Of a stretch of 45,334 nt of DNA, positions 7,554 to 15,620 are shown piece after piece. The first letter of the stretch is position 1, and each line of letters starts with the position of its first letter. The position numbers and the translations under genes are program-made. The stretch is from Chitinophagaceae bacterium UBA2791 (lineage in GTDB: Bacteria > Bacteroidota > Bacteroidia > Chitinophagales > Chitinophagaceae), in contig DEHV01000020.1 of assembly GCA_002352105.1 (NCBI GenBank), positions 80,404 to 125,737 on the forward strand, given 5' to 3'. A model generated the notes under the pieces. It worked only from the letters and a program-made list of their open reading frames with translations. It searched no databases and was not told the origin of the DNA.

Positions 7554-7823
7554 ATGGATCCATTATCATCAATCGCAATCGCCTCAATCGTTATTTCGGG
7601 CATTACGACCGCTATTGGCGTGATCGCGCCATCCCTGGGAGAGGGAAGGGCGGTTGCCGCAGCGCTTACTTCCATTGCACAGCAGCCCGACGCCTCGTCC
7701 ACTATTTCCAGGACATTGTTCGTTGGCCTTGCCATGATAGAATCATCAGGCATTTATTGTTTTGTTATTTCGATGATCCTGATTTTCGCCAATCCGTTCT
7801 GGAATCATTTTATAAGCGGCTAA
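7554..7823 (+). CDS. atpE: N-type ATPase subunit c (rotor ring proteolipid)
   Basis: An 89-residue two-helix hairpin that oligomerises into the rotor ring. Helix 1 contains APSLGEGRA with Glu30 at the place of the Na+-coordinating Gln of the Ilyobacter c subunit. The loop is AQQPDASS. Helix 2 contains FVGLAMIESSGIY, with the main ion-binding Glu63, Ser64, Ser65 and Tyr68. The E-S-x-x-x-Y pattern resembles Na+-binding rotors, but the second carboxylate (Glu30) is the N-type pattern; a Burkholderia N-ATPase ring with this general type has been reported to be proton-specific. So the ion (Na+ or H+) cannot be decided from sequence. Confidence 0.93.
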   Translation: MDPLSSIAIASIVISGITTAIGVIAPSLGEGRAVAAALTSIAQQPDASSTISRTLFVGLAMIESSGIYCFVISMILIFANPFWNHFISG

Positions 7824-7837
7824 ATTCAGATATTGTT

Positions 7838-8593
7838 ATGCTGATCGACTGGTTTACCATAATTGCGCAGATCGTTAACTTCCTGATCCTGGTAATGCTG
7901 CTGAAGCGCTTTTTGTACAAGCCCGTGCTTAATGCTATTGAAGCCCGGAAAAACAAAATTGCCGCAGAACTGCAGGCTGCCGGGAATATACGCATTGAAG
8001 CGACAAAAATAAGAGACGAATACGAGCTGAAAACGGAAAAGCTTGAAGGCGACCGCAACGCGCTGATGGCCGCCGCCAGGGAAGAAGCCCGTATTGAACG
8101 GGAACGACGTTTGGAAGAAGTGAGGCAGGAAACGGAAGCGCTCCGCCAGCGGCTGATGCAATCTTTTAATGATCAACAGCAAACGATCGAAAAACAGATT
8201 ACCCGAAAGGCGAGAGAGGAAGTGCTCGCCATTACCCGGAAAGCATTTTCCGAGCTGGCGTCGAAAGACCTGGAAGAACATGTCGCCGAAGCGTTTCTCC
8301 AGCGCCTGGAAACTTCGGATAAGGATTCCTGGCAGTCTTATATACATCGCGACGAAAAGAAAGCCAACCGGGTAACGGTATCTACCGCATTCGAACTTGA
8401 GCCCAGGTATCGGGAAAGAATAATCAAAGCGCTAAATAAAAGCGCCGGATTGGAAGATATTCAGCCGGTATTCAGGATCAAAGCCGATCTTGTCTGCGGG
8501 GTCGAGCTACAAATTAACGACTATACGCTCGACTGGAATTTTGGAAGCTATCATCATTCCATTCATCAAAAATTAAGTCAGGAAGAAGCATAG
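7838..8593 (+). CDS. atpF: N-type ATPase subunit b (peripheral stalk)
   Basis: The start at ATG 7838 gives a 251-residue protein beginning MLIDWFTIIAQIVNFLILV, the standard b-subunit membrane helix; an in-frame ATG at 7757 lies inside atpE and is unlikely. After the helix (about 8-30) a long charged coiled coil runs to about residue 170 (EARKNKIAAELQAAG, ERERRLEEVRQETEALRQRL), followed by a C-terminal globular part of about 80 residues. That extension is typical of N-type b subunits and may replace the missing delta subunit at the top of the stalk (inference). The gene begins 14 bases after atpE. Confidence 0.9.
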   Translation: MLIDWFTIIAQIVNFLILVMLLKRFLYKPVLNAIEARKNKIAAELQAAGNIRIEATKIRDEYELKTEKLEGDRNALMAAAREEARIERERRLEEVRQETEALRQRLMQSFNDQQQTIEKQITRKAREEVLAITRKAFSELASKDLEEHVAEAFLQRLETSDKDSWQSYIHRDEKKANRVTVSTAFELEPRYRERIIKALNKSAGLEDIQPVFRIKADLVCGVELQINDYTLDWNFGSYHHSIHQKLSQEEA

Positions 8594-8614
8594 CGGGCTT
8601 CCTGGTATTTTTTT

Positions 8615-10153
8615 ATGTCAAAAGAAGCCAACCTTCAGGACAATGTAGACCATGTGTTTGCAAGCTTTCGCAAAAGCGTGAACTCCCTTTCTGCTTCGCT
8701 GGCTCCGCGCGAAACCGGCGAAGTGAAAAGCATCCATTCCGGTATCGTCAGGATATCAGGGCTCCCGGGCGCGGGATACCAGGAGCTGTTGAAATTCCCC
8801 TCCGGTATTTACGGCATCGCCATGGATCTGAAAGAGGACGAAATTGGCGTAGTGTTGCTTGGCGACGACACCCTGCTGAAAGCGGGCGACGGAGTGCAGC
8901 GAACCGGCCGAACGCTTGATGTTCCGGTAGGAGAAGCCTTGCTGGGGCGCGTTATTAACCCGATCGGCAGACCCGTGGATGGAAAGGCCGCAATTGACTA
9001 TGCCGATCGTTTGCCGGTTGAACGTCCTGCGCCGGAAATAATGGACCGCGCGCCGATCAACAAGCCGCTGCAAACGGGGATAAAGGTGGTAGATGCCATG
9101 ATACCTATCGGGCGCGGACAGCGCGAGCTGATCCTGGGCGACCGCCAGACCGGGAAGACCGCCATCGGTATTGACACGATCATCAACCAGCGCGGCAAAG
9201 AGGTGATATGCGTTTATTGCGCCATTGGTCAGCGATCTGCCGCTGTTGCGCAAACGCTCTCCCGGCTGGAAGAACGTGAAGCCATGAGTTATACGGTAAT
9301 TGTGGTTACCGACGGCGATGATCCGGCAGGTTTGCAATACATAGCGCCCTATGCCGCCACAAGCGTTGCCGAATACTTTATGGAAAGAGGAAGAGACGTG
9401 TTGATCGTATACGACGATCTTACCAAACATGCCCGGGCTTACCGGGAAATGTCATTGCTGTTGCAGCGTCCGCCCGGCAGGGAGGCTTTTCCGGGAGATA
9501 TCTTCTATCTGCATTCCCGCTTGCTGGAACGTTCAACGCGTCTTAGCCCTGAAAGAGGCGGCGGCTCGCTAACGGCGCTGCCCATTGTGGAAACGGAAGC
9601 GCAGAACATGTCGGCATATATTCCAACAAACCTGATATCCATTACCGACGGGCAGCTGTATCTATCGCCAAAACTATTCGGATTGGGCATCCTTCCGGCA
9701 GTAGATGTTGGAAGATCGGTTTCCAGGGTTGGCGGCAAAGCGCAATGGGAGGCATTCCGCAAACTGGCAGGCGCGTTGAAGCTGACCTATGCGCAGTTTG
9801 AAGAACTGGAATCATTTGCGCGGTTTGGCGCGCGATTGGACGAGGATACAAAAAAAAGAATGGAACATGGCAAACGCATCCGTCTAAGCCTTATTCAACC
9901 CGAGCTCAACCCCTTGCCGGTTGGCGCGCAGGTATTGGTATTGCTGGCGCTAAGGCGCCATCTCATGGACGAAATTCCCGAGGAGAAAATGCAGGAAGCC
10001 CAGGAGGCGCTATACGCCGCGGCGGAGAACCAGTCCCCGGACCTGGCTTCACGCGTATTTGAGCAGGGGCGGCTTAGCGCCGGGGATGAACAAATACTTC
10101 TGGAGCAGGCGCGATCAGCGCTGGAAAAATTCACCTCACGCAAAAAAAATTGA
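8615..10153 (+). CDS. atpA: N-type ATPase subunit alpha
   Basis: A 512-residue non-catalytic nucleotide-binding subunit of the head. The N-terminal beta-barrel domain is at about 35-100 (EVKSIHSGIVRISGLPGAGY). The nucleotide-binding domain follows with P-loop GDRQTGKT at 175-182 and IVYDDLTKHARAYREMSLLL, then the alpha signature PGREAFPGDIFYLHSRLLER. The C-terminal helical bundle extends past residue 380. The length matches the family. It lies between b and gamma without an intervening delta gene, the order expected for N-ATPases. Start ATG at 8615, 21 bases after atpF. Confidence 0.95.
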   Translation: MSKEANLQDNVDHVFASFRKSVNSLSASLAPRETGEVKSIHSGIVRISGLPGAGYQELLKFPSGIYGIAMDLKEDEIGVVLLGDDTLLKAGDGVQRTGRTLDVPVGEALLGRVINPIGRPVDGKAAIDYADRLPVERPAPEIMDRAPINKPLQTGIKVVDAMIPIGRGQRELILGDRQTGKTAIGIDTIINQRGKEVICVYCAIGQRSAAVAQTLSRLEEREAMSYTVIVVTDGDDPAGLQYIAPYAATSVAEYFMERGRDVLIVYDDLTKHARAYREMSLLLQRPPGREAFPGDIFYLHSRLLERSTRLSPERGGGSLTALPIVETEAQNMSAYIPTNLISITDGQLYLSPKLFGLGILPAVDVGRSVSRVGGKAQWEAFRKLAGALKLTYAQFEELESFARFGARLDEDTKKRMEHGKRIRLSLIQPELNPLPVGAQVLVLLALRRHLMDEIPEEKMQEAQEALYAAAENQSPDLASRVFEQGRLSAGDEQILLEQARSALEKFTSRKKN

Positions 10154-10183
10154 CATTTCTTCTACGTATATAACGATTAGAAC

Positions 10184-11071
10184 ATGGAGGTCTCACCTGA
10201 AAAAATACAGCGTAAAATCAAGCAGGCAGGCGATCTGGGATCGGTGGTAAAAATGATGAAAGCCATTGCCTCGTCGAAGATCGGCGAATATCAACGGGCA
10301 ACCAGGGCGCTTGACGAGTTTTATCGCACACTGCTGCTGGGCACACACGCTTATCTCCGCCATCATCCCGCCCCCGGCGAAACGCAATCCCCGGTTGGAC
10401 AACGGGAAGGGACAAGCGCAGTATTTCTGGTTTTCGGCTCTGATCAGGGACTTGTAGGCCCGTTCAACAATACGATCGTTGAATTCTTCAAAAAGAGCCG
10501 GCCGGCGGAAATAAAACATTCCCGGCTTTGGGCCGTCGGCGATCGCGTCAGCTTTATTTTAAAGGACCTGGGCATCCCGGTTGACATCACTTTTCCAGTT
10601 CCTCATTCAGTAGAAAACATTACGCCCTTCGTAGCGAATGTATTGTCGGCATTCGATGCCGTGAGGGAAAAGGAACATATTGGCCGGATATATGCATTCT
10701 TTAACAGGCCCGGCAAGTTTGAGGGCTACACCCCGGTGCGCAGGCAGATCCTGCCGTTGGGAAAGGAATGGCGTACGCGCGCCACGCAATTGCAATGGCC
10801 GTCGAATCATCTTCCCCAGATCATCGGAGATCATGGCGACGTGTTCTCCGCTATTTTTCGGGAATACCTGTTCACGTCCTTTTACCGGGCCTGCGCCTTT
10901 TCCTTAAGCAGCGAAAACACCAGCCGGCTGAACGCTATGATCAGGGCCGAAAGCAATATTGAAGAGATCAACGAAAAGCTGCGGTCGAGCTACCATCAAT
11001 TGCGGCAGGATGCAATAGACACTGAGCTGTTCGATGTGATCGCGGGCTTTAAGTTTCTTGCATCTTCTTAG
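10184..11071 (+). CDS. atpG: N-type ATPase subunit gamma (central stalk)
   Basis: A 295-residue gamma subunit, the rotating shaft. The N-terminal helix (IQRKIKQAGDLGSVVKMMKA, then IASSKIGEYQ, residues 8-37) is the equivalent of the classic KITKAMKMVAASK segment. A Rossmann-like middle part includes FLVFGSDQGLVGPFN at about 84-98. The C-terminal helix ends in SSYHQLRQDAIDTELFDVIAG, the family signature near the C-terminus. It is the last gene of the operon; no delta gene follows, and no clear terminator was found in the next 200 bases. Confidence 0.92.
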   Translation: MEVSPEKIQRKIKQAGDLGSVVKMMKAIASSKIGEYQRATRALDEFYRTLLLGTHAYLRHHPAPGETQSPVGQREGTSAVFLVFGSDQGLVGPFNNTIVEFFKKSRPAEIKHSRLWAVGDRVSFILKDLGIPVDITFPVPHSVENITPFVANVLSAFDAVREKEHIGRIYAFFNRPGKFEGYTPVRRQILPLGKEWRTRATQLQWPSNHLPQIIGDHGDVFSAIFREYLFTSFYRACAFSLSSENTSRLNAMIRAESNIEEINEKLRSSYHQLRQDAIDTELFDVIAGFKFLASS

Positions 11072-11289
11072 CGGTCGGGATACCTTCCGCCCCGGAAAGC
11101 CTAATGACTCCCTTTAAATTTTATCCTCGGCCCTATAAGGCGTAAAGGTTGAAACAGAGTCGCTATCCCAAAAAATAAATTGTTGGATTAGTAGAAATTT
11201 TATTTAAATTCAATCATCACTAGCCCTGCATCTATACGGACCGGAGATGCTTACTTGCCAGAAAGGAAGCAGGCTAGCCGACTCAAGCC
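11072..11289. other. Intergenic region between the atp operon and the astacin gene
   Basis: About 220 bases with no gene, no clear intrinsic terminator and no convincing -33/-7 pair. It is locally A+T-rich around 11160-11215. The transition from the G+C-richer atp operon is visible by eye. Confidence 0.5.
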
Positions 11290-11430
11290 ATGCCCGTTGA
11301 AATTACTGCAGATACGGATCCTCAAAAGCGATTTTACTTACCTATCTTACAACAGCAATTCTTAATCGCCATTCTAAGTTTTAGTATTATGGCAACTTTA
11401 TTAAAAACCATTCGCAATACGGTAAACTAA
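11290..11430 (+). CDS. 46-codon ORF; possible frameshifted N-terminus of the astacin gene or a tiny membrane peptide
   Basis: A short frame from ATG 11290 to TAA 11428-11430. The peptide has a polar, acidic head (MPVEITADTDPQKR), a hydrophobic segment at residues 24-38 (FLIAILSFSIMATLL) and a short basic tail (KTIRNT). It ends 20 bases before the astacin start, in a different frame, at an A-rich stretch (AAACTAAAAATGG). After its stop the astacin frame is already open from 11426 (reading TKNGSRAE before the called Met). This is compatible with one original gene split by a single-base frameshift, or with a small independent membrane peptide. A second ATG in the same frame is at 11389. Confidence 0.35.
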   Translation: MPVEITADTDPQKRFYLPILQQQFLIAILSFSIMATLLKTIRNTVN

Positions 11431-11449
11431 AAATGGAAGCCGCGCCGAA

Positions 11450-13213
11450 ATGGATATAAGCGCGGTCGGCTTCGGCTACAATAAAAAACTTCAACCTATG
11501 GCATCTTCACCTAAAAATATAAAACTCTGGAAAGGCGGCATCATACCTTATGTTGTGGCCGGAGACATAGCAAGGATAGACTTAGTATACAATGCAATAC
11601 GGGAGTATGAAGCAAATACCAATTTGCGTTTTGTCAGGCGGCATGATCAAACAGATTACGCTTTTATAAGACCCCATGCGGCATCTTCAAATGTTACGCA
11701 TATAGGACGCAAGGGAGGAAAGCAAGTTATAAACATAAGCTCCAACTATCTACCAACGTATATTCATGAAATTGGCCATGTGATCGGCCTCGCGCATGAA
11801 GTAAAGAGAAGCGACAGGGATAAATATATAATTATTCATTGGGAAAACATCCCTGACGACGATGAAAAAGAAAGTCAATATACGCTTGATAAAAACACCG
11901 TAAATTCTGAAGCCTATGACTATGGAGGAATTATGCATTATCCCGGAGTAGCCAATGGCAACATCATACTTGAATCTGTCTCAGGCGCGCCTCCTCCCGA
12001 AGATATAGGCAGGGCGATCAACCTGACCTCCATTGACAAAGATTTCATTAACTCCTTGTATCCGCATCCCGGTATCATTCGCCGAAGCAGCAGCGAACAA
12101 GGGGCCGGAAAAATCGGAGAGGTTTCCATACATGGATGGGCCGAATCGGCTGGAGAGGGAACGCTTACCACTGCCGTAAGAAATGCATCAAACAAGCTGC
12201 AACTTATTTCCTGGAATATTAATGAACTGGGGAACATTGTCAGAAAGGGCGCCCCCAGCCTAAACCATGGAAGCGCTTCTGGTATCAGTTTAACCCGGGT
12301 TGGCAACCATTTGGTCGGCAGTATGGCTAATGGAGACGGAAACCTCTACCTGATCTCCTGGACAACAGATTATACTAAAGAAGCGGATAGCGGCTCGCTG
12401 GCAGGCAAGGCGTCAAATATTAAAATACTTCCCTTAAACAATAATTCCTTTGTTACCGCTTGTATCAATGCGTCAAAAAAAGCAGTTCTTATTGTTTGGA
12501 GAATTGATAGCGCAGGGAAATTCAGCAGGATCAGCGACAGCGGCAGCGGAATTAGGTTAAAGGATATTTCCATTGCCAAGATAAGCGAGACCAATACGCG
12601 CCATATTGTTGCATTGATCGGGGTAAATGCAAGCGGACAGGTCGTGATCCACAAGTTCAACATCACAAAAACCGGGTTAAAAATTACGTTGAGCCCATCC
12701 AATGGTTTGAATTTAGGAAAGGGATCCTCTCCTTTTTCCTGTATTGCGCAAACCGGACACCTGATCGTTGCGCTTTCTCCTGTTCCCAACAAATTGCAAT
12801 TGATCCCTATTGCAGTTAACCGGTTAGGCGTTATAAGGCGACTATCGGGATACGAAGCAAGCGTTTCGCTTACCCTAAAAGGACTAAAGCTCATTCCGCG
12901 ACCGTACGGCGTTTTAGCGGCCGCCTGCTCAGACAATAACAGGCTTTACCTGGTGAAATGGCAGGTAGGCGATAATGGCCAGGTAAAAATGCTGGGAAAT
13001 AGCGGGGATGAAGGTCCGATCATATACAATGACGATAATAGCGTGATCTTTCCGGGACTCCTTTTCAACGGATCAAACGAAGCTCCTGTTTTCGACATAT
13101 TCAGCCTACCCATAGACAATGCGCCCGTATATACGCCGGTGAAAGACAAAAAAGGAAAACTGTTGATTGTTTCCTGGGATGACCTGGATGGCCCGGGAGA
13201 ACTATACAGGTAA
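11450..13213 (+). CDS. Astacin-family (M12A) zinc metalloprotease with C-terminal propeller-like repeats
   Basis: A 587-residue protein. Residues about 24-205 form an astacin-type protease domain: the zinc motif HEIGHVIGLAHEVKRSDRD begins at His106 (ligands His106, His110, His116; catalytic Glu107), and the Met-turn with the fifth ligand Tyr is YDYGGIMHY at 156-164. From about residue 222 there are about seven repeats with spacing near 50, marked by hydrophobic strands ending in aromatic residues: KLQLISW (249), NLYLISW (298), AVLIVW (345), VVIHKF (398), KLQLIP (449), RLYLVKW (498) and LLIVSW (571). A seven-bladed beta-propeller is a reasonable inference. No signal peptide is present from this start, although astacins are normally secreted; see the upstream 46-codon ORF. 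ATG 11450 is the first start after an in-frame stop at 11423. Confidence 0.85.
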   Translation: MDISAVGFGYNKKLQPMASSPKNIKLWKGGIIPYVVAGDIARIDLVYNAIREYEANTNLRFVRRHDQTDYAFIRPHAASSNVTHIGRKGGKQVINISSNYLPTYIHEIGHVIGLAHEVKRSDRDKYIIIHWENIPDDDEKESQYTLDKNTVNSEAYDYGGIMHYPGVANGNIILESVSGAPPPEDIGRAINLTSIDKDFINSLYPHPGIIRRSSSEQGAGKIGEVSIHGWAESAGEGTLTTAVRNASNKLQLISWNINELGNIVRKGAPSLNHGSASGISLTRVGNHLVGSMANGDGNLYLISWTTDYTKEADSGSLAGKASNIKILPLNNNSFVTACINASKKAVLIVWRIDSAGKFSRISDSGSGIRLKDISIAKISETNTRHIVALIGVNASGQVVIHKFNITKTGLKITLSPSNGLNLGKGSSPFSCIAQTGHLIVALSPVPNKLQLIPIAVNRLGVIRRLSGYEASVSLTLKGLKLIPRPYGVLAAACSDNNRLYLVKWQVGDNGQVKMLGNSGDEGPIIYNDDNSVIFPGLLFNGSNEAPVFDIFSLPIDNAPVYTPVKDKKGKLLIVSWDDLDGPGELYR

Positions 13214-13441
13214 TCGCCAACAATCCCTTATATTTTCTGCACGTCGTAGCCATTCTCCCCCAACCAAGGACAGATCAGGCTTAGGAAGCTCCCATGCCTC
13301 AAATTGTCACAGATTTGTCATAAATGATATTCTTACCAGATTTTCCTGATTATGAAAATCATCCTTGCAGGCAAGTAGGAACTTCGCGGCGCCCCTCGAT
13401 TGACCCAAATTTGATTTTAATATACAGCTAATAAAACCTAC

Positions 13442-14533
13442 ATGAAAAGCATTCTTTGGATCGGAGTATTGTTTCTAATTGGCCGATCTGCATTTTCACA
13501 ACCCATAACAGTAAAGGACGTACTCGGCAGGACGGTTACGCTGAAACAACCGGCAACCAAAGTATTATTGGGCGAAGGAAGGGATATGGTAACCCTGAAT
13601 ATATTGGATGCCAATCCTGTCAGCCTCGTGGCCGCATGGCAGGATGATTTCAAAAAAACGCTGGAGTATAATCATTACCGGAAAAAATTCCCTGAAATAG
13701 AAAAGATAGCAGTAGTGGGCAGCAATGCATCGACATTTTCGGCAGAGAAGGCGATCATTGCCCGACCGGATATAGCCATTTTCAGCGCTAATGGGCATGG
13801 ACCCGGACCACAGTCAAAAGAGCTGATCGCTCAGCTGGAAGCCGCGGGTATTCCCGTATTGTTTATTGATTTTAGGAAAGACCCTTTTAATAATACCGTT
13901 CCAAGCATTCGCATTTTAGGCAAAATACTCAACCGGGAAAAACGGGCGGAGGCGTTTATCCGGTTTTACGAAACCCGCAAGAACCGGATCGCAGACAGGA
14001 TCAAAGAAAATAACCCCAAGCGCCCGAAAGTGTTTATGGATATGAAAGCGGGCATGGCCGAAAATGAATTTAACTCGCCGGGCAAGTCAAACCTGGGCAG
14101 CTTTATAGCCATGGCCGGCGGACATAATATCGGGGCCGATGTGCTACCCGGGGCCGTAGGTCAGCTAAACCAGGAATTTGTGATCAGCGCGGATCCGGAT
14201 ATTTACATCGCTACGGGCACAGATATATTCCGGGGCAGAGGCGTGGTGTTAGGAGCGGACGTGAAGCCCGCGGAAGTAATAGCAAGCATGAAAAAAAGGT
14301 TAGCGCATCCTATCGTTGCTGAATTGTCGGCGGTGAAAAACAAACGCGTTTACGGACTATGGCACCTGTTCTACGCGTCCCCGTTCAATATACTGGCTGC
14401 CGAATGCATCGCCAAATGGACGCATCCAGCCTTGTTTGCGGATATAAACCCCGACGCTTCTTTAAAGGAGCTGAACAACCAGTTCCTGTCGACGCCCTTA
14501 TCCGGCGTTTACTGGATATCTCTTGACAAATAA
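13442..14533 (+). CDS. Periplasmic substrate-binding protein of an iron-siderophore ABC transporter
   Basis: A 363-residue exported protein of the class III (FecB/BtuF-like) binding-protein family. The signal peptide covers residues 1-19 (MKSILWIGVLFLIGRSAFS before QPITVKD). The domain begins VKDVLGRTVTLKQPATKVL, the typical opening; two lobes are joined by the long central helix. Segments such as ISADPDIYIATG and VYGLWHLFYASPFN are in expected positions near the C-terminal lobe. There is no lipobox Cys, so it should be soluble in the periplasm. It is the first gene of a seven-gene operon with a FecCD permease and an ATPase directly behind it. Substrate inferred as a ferric siderophore; haem or cobalamin cannot be excluded from this gene alone. 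Confidence 0.85.
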   Translation: MKSILWIGVLFLIGRSAFSQPITVKDVLGRTVTLKQPATKVLLGEGRDMVTLNILDANPVSLVAAWQDDFKKTLEYNHYRKKFPEIEKIAVVGSNASTFSAEKAIIARPDIAIFSANGHGPGPQSKELIAQLEAAGIPVLFIDFRKDPFNNTVPSIRILGKILNREKRAEAFIRFYETRKNRIADRIKENNPKRPKVFMDMKAGMAENEFNSPGKSNLGSFIAMAGGHNIGADVLPGAVGQLNQEFVISADPDIYIATGTDIFRGRGVVLGADVKPAEVIASMKKRLAHPIVAELSAVKNKRVYGLWHLFYASPFNILAAECIAKWTHPALFADINPDASLKELNNQFLSTPLSGVYWISLDK

Positions 14534-14549
14534 AAACCAACCCGTCTAA

Positions 14550-15620
14550 ATGGTTGATGCGCCGCCATATCATTATAACGCCAGGATCTTAGCCGAAGAA
14601 GGATTCGAAAGATTGCAAAAACGCCGCAGTCTGAAAATCATTTTGCTTGTCGCCGCCTGCTTCATGGCTTTCTGCCTCGATATAGCTTCCGGTCCCTCTT
14701 CGCTTAGCCTGAAGAACGTATTCCTCGGTTTGTTCAATTCAGACCTAACGGATAAGGGAACGCAGGTGATCATGTGGAAAATAAGGATGCCGCAGGCGAT
14801 AATGGCCTTACTGGTAGGAATGGCGCTATCGCTGGCCGGCACAGAAATGCAAACCATTTTAAACAATCCCTTGGCCAGTCCCTTCACTTTGGGCGTATCG
14901 GCCGCAGCCACCCTGGGCGCGGCATTGGCTATAGTATCAGGCATCAGCCTTCCTTTTATCGGCGGCAACTGGATCGTTTCGGTAAACGCTTTTTTATTTG
15001 CATTCGGTTCCGTGCTGCTGCTGCAGGCGCTGGCTCGCTGGAGAGGCGCCGGTACAAGCGTGCTGGTGCTGTTTGGCATTGCGCTGGTTTTCACATTTAA
15101 CGCATTGGTGGCCTTATTGCATTATATAGCTACCCCCGAAGCATTGCAACAGATTGTTTTCTGGAGTATGGGAAGCCTGGGCAGGAGCGACTGGGATAAA
15201 GTCCAATTGCTTGCCATTGTGCTGGCGGCAACGCTTCCATTCACCTTTGCCGTTTCGTGGAAGATGACGGCTTTACGGTTGGGCGAAGACCGGGCGGCAG
15301 GATTTGGGGTCAATGTAAAACGGCTCAGGTTCAATTCTCTTTTCCGGATCAGCGTATTGGCGGCCACGGCCGTGGCCTTCGTGGGCACTATTGGATTTAT
15401 AGGGCTGGTGGGACCGCATATCGCGCGCATGCTGGTGGGAGAAGAACATCGCTATTGGTTCCCGGCAAGTTTGTTTACCGGCGCCTTGGTGATGTCGCTT
15501 TCGTCTGTTGCCAGCAAAATGCTGATACCGGGCGTGCTGCTGCCCATAGGCATTGTAACGGCGCTGGTGGGCGTCCCGCTGTTTATTTACCTCATTGTAA
15601 AAAAAGGAAGAAAGCTGTGA
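14550..15620 (+). CDS. FecCD-family ABC transporter permease
   Basis: A 356-residue inner-membrane permease. A cytosolic N-terminal stretch of about 27 residues precedes a first helix (KIILLVAACFMAFCLDIA), and about nine more hydrophobic helices follow. Family segments include MWKIRMPQAIMALLVGMALS, LAGTEMQTILNNPLASPF and VGTIGFIGLVGPHIARMLVG near residues 280-300, the last being the coupling region to the ATPase. The gene starts 16 bases after the binding protein, and its TGA shares the A with the ATG of the ATPase gene. It moves iron-siderophore complexes into the cytoplasm in the family. Confidence 0.92.
   Translation: MVDAPPYHYNARILAEEGFERLQKRRSLKIILLVAACFMAFCLDIASGPSSLSLKNVFLGLFNSDLTDKGTQVIMWKIRMPQAIMALLVGMALSLAGTEMQTILNNPLASPFTLGVSAAATLGAALAIVSGISLPFIGGNWIVSVNAFLFAFGSVLLLQALARWRGAGTSVLVLFGIALVFTFNALVALLHYIATPEALQQIVFWSMGSLGRSDWDKVQLLAIVLAATLPFTFAVSWKMTALRLGEDRAAGFGVNVKRLRFNSLFRISVLAATAVAFVGTIGFIGLVGPHIARMLVGEEHRYWFPASLFTGALVMSLSSVASKMLIPGVLLPIGIVTALVGVPLFIYLIVKKGRKL

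Noticed and set aside
8756..9430. 224-codon minus-strand frame inside atpA
   Set aside because: It is fully antisense to a certain gene and its translation has no recognisable features; such frames are expected in G+C-richer genes.
13318..13360. Fur box before the siderophore operon
   Set aside because: The palindromes there are too short and do not fit the GATAATGATAATC pattern; kept only as a low-interest observation.
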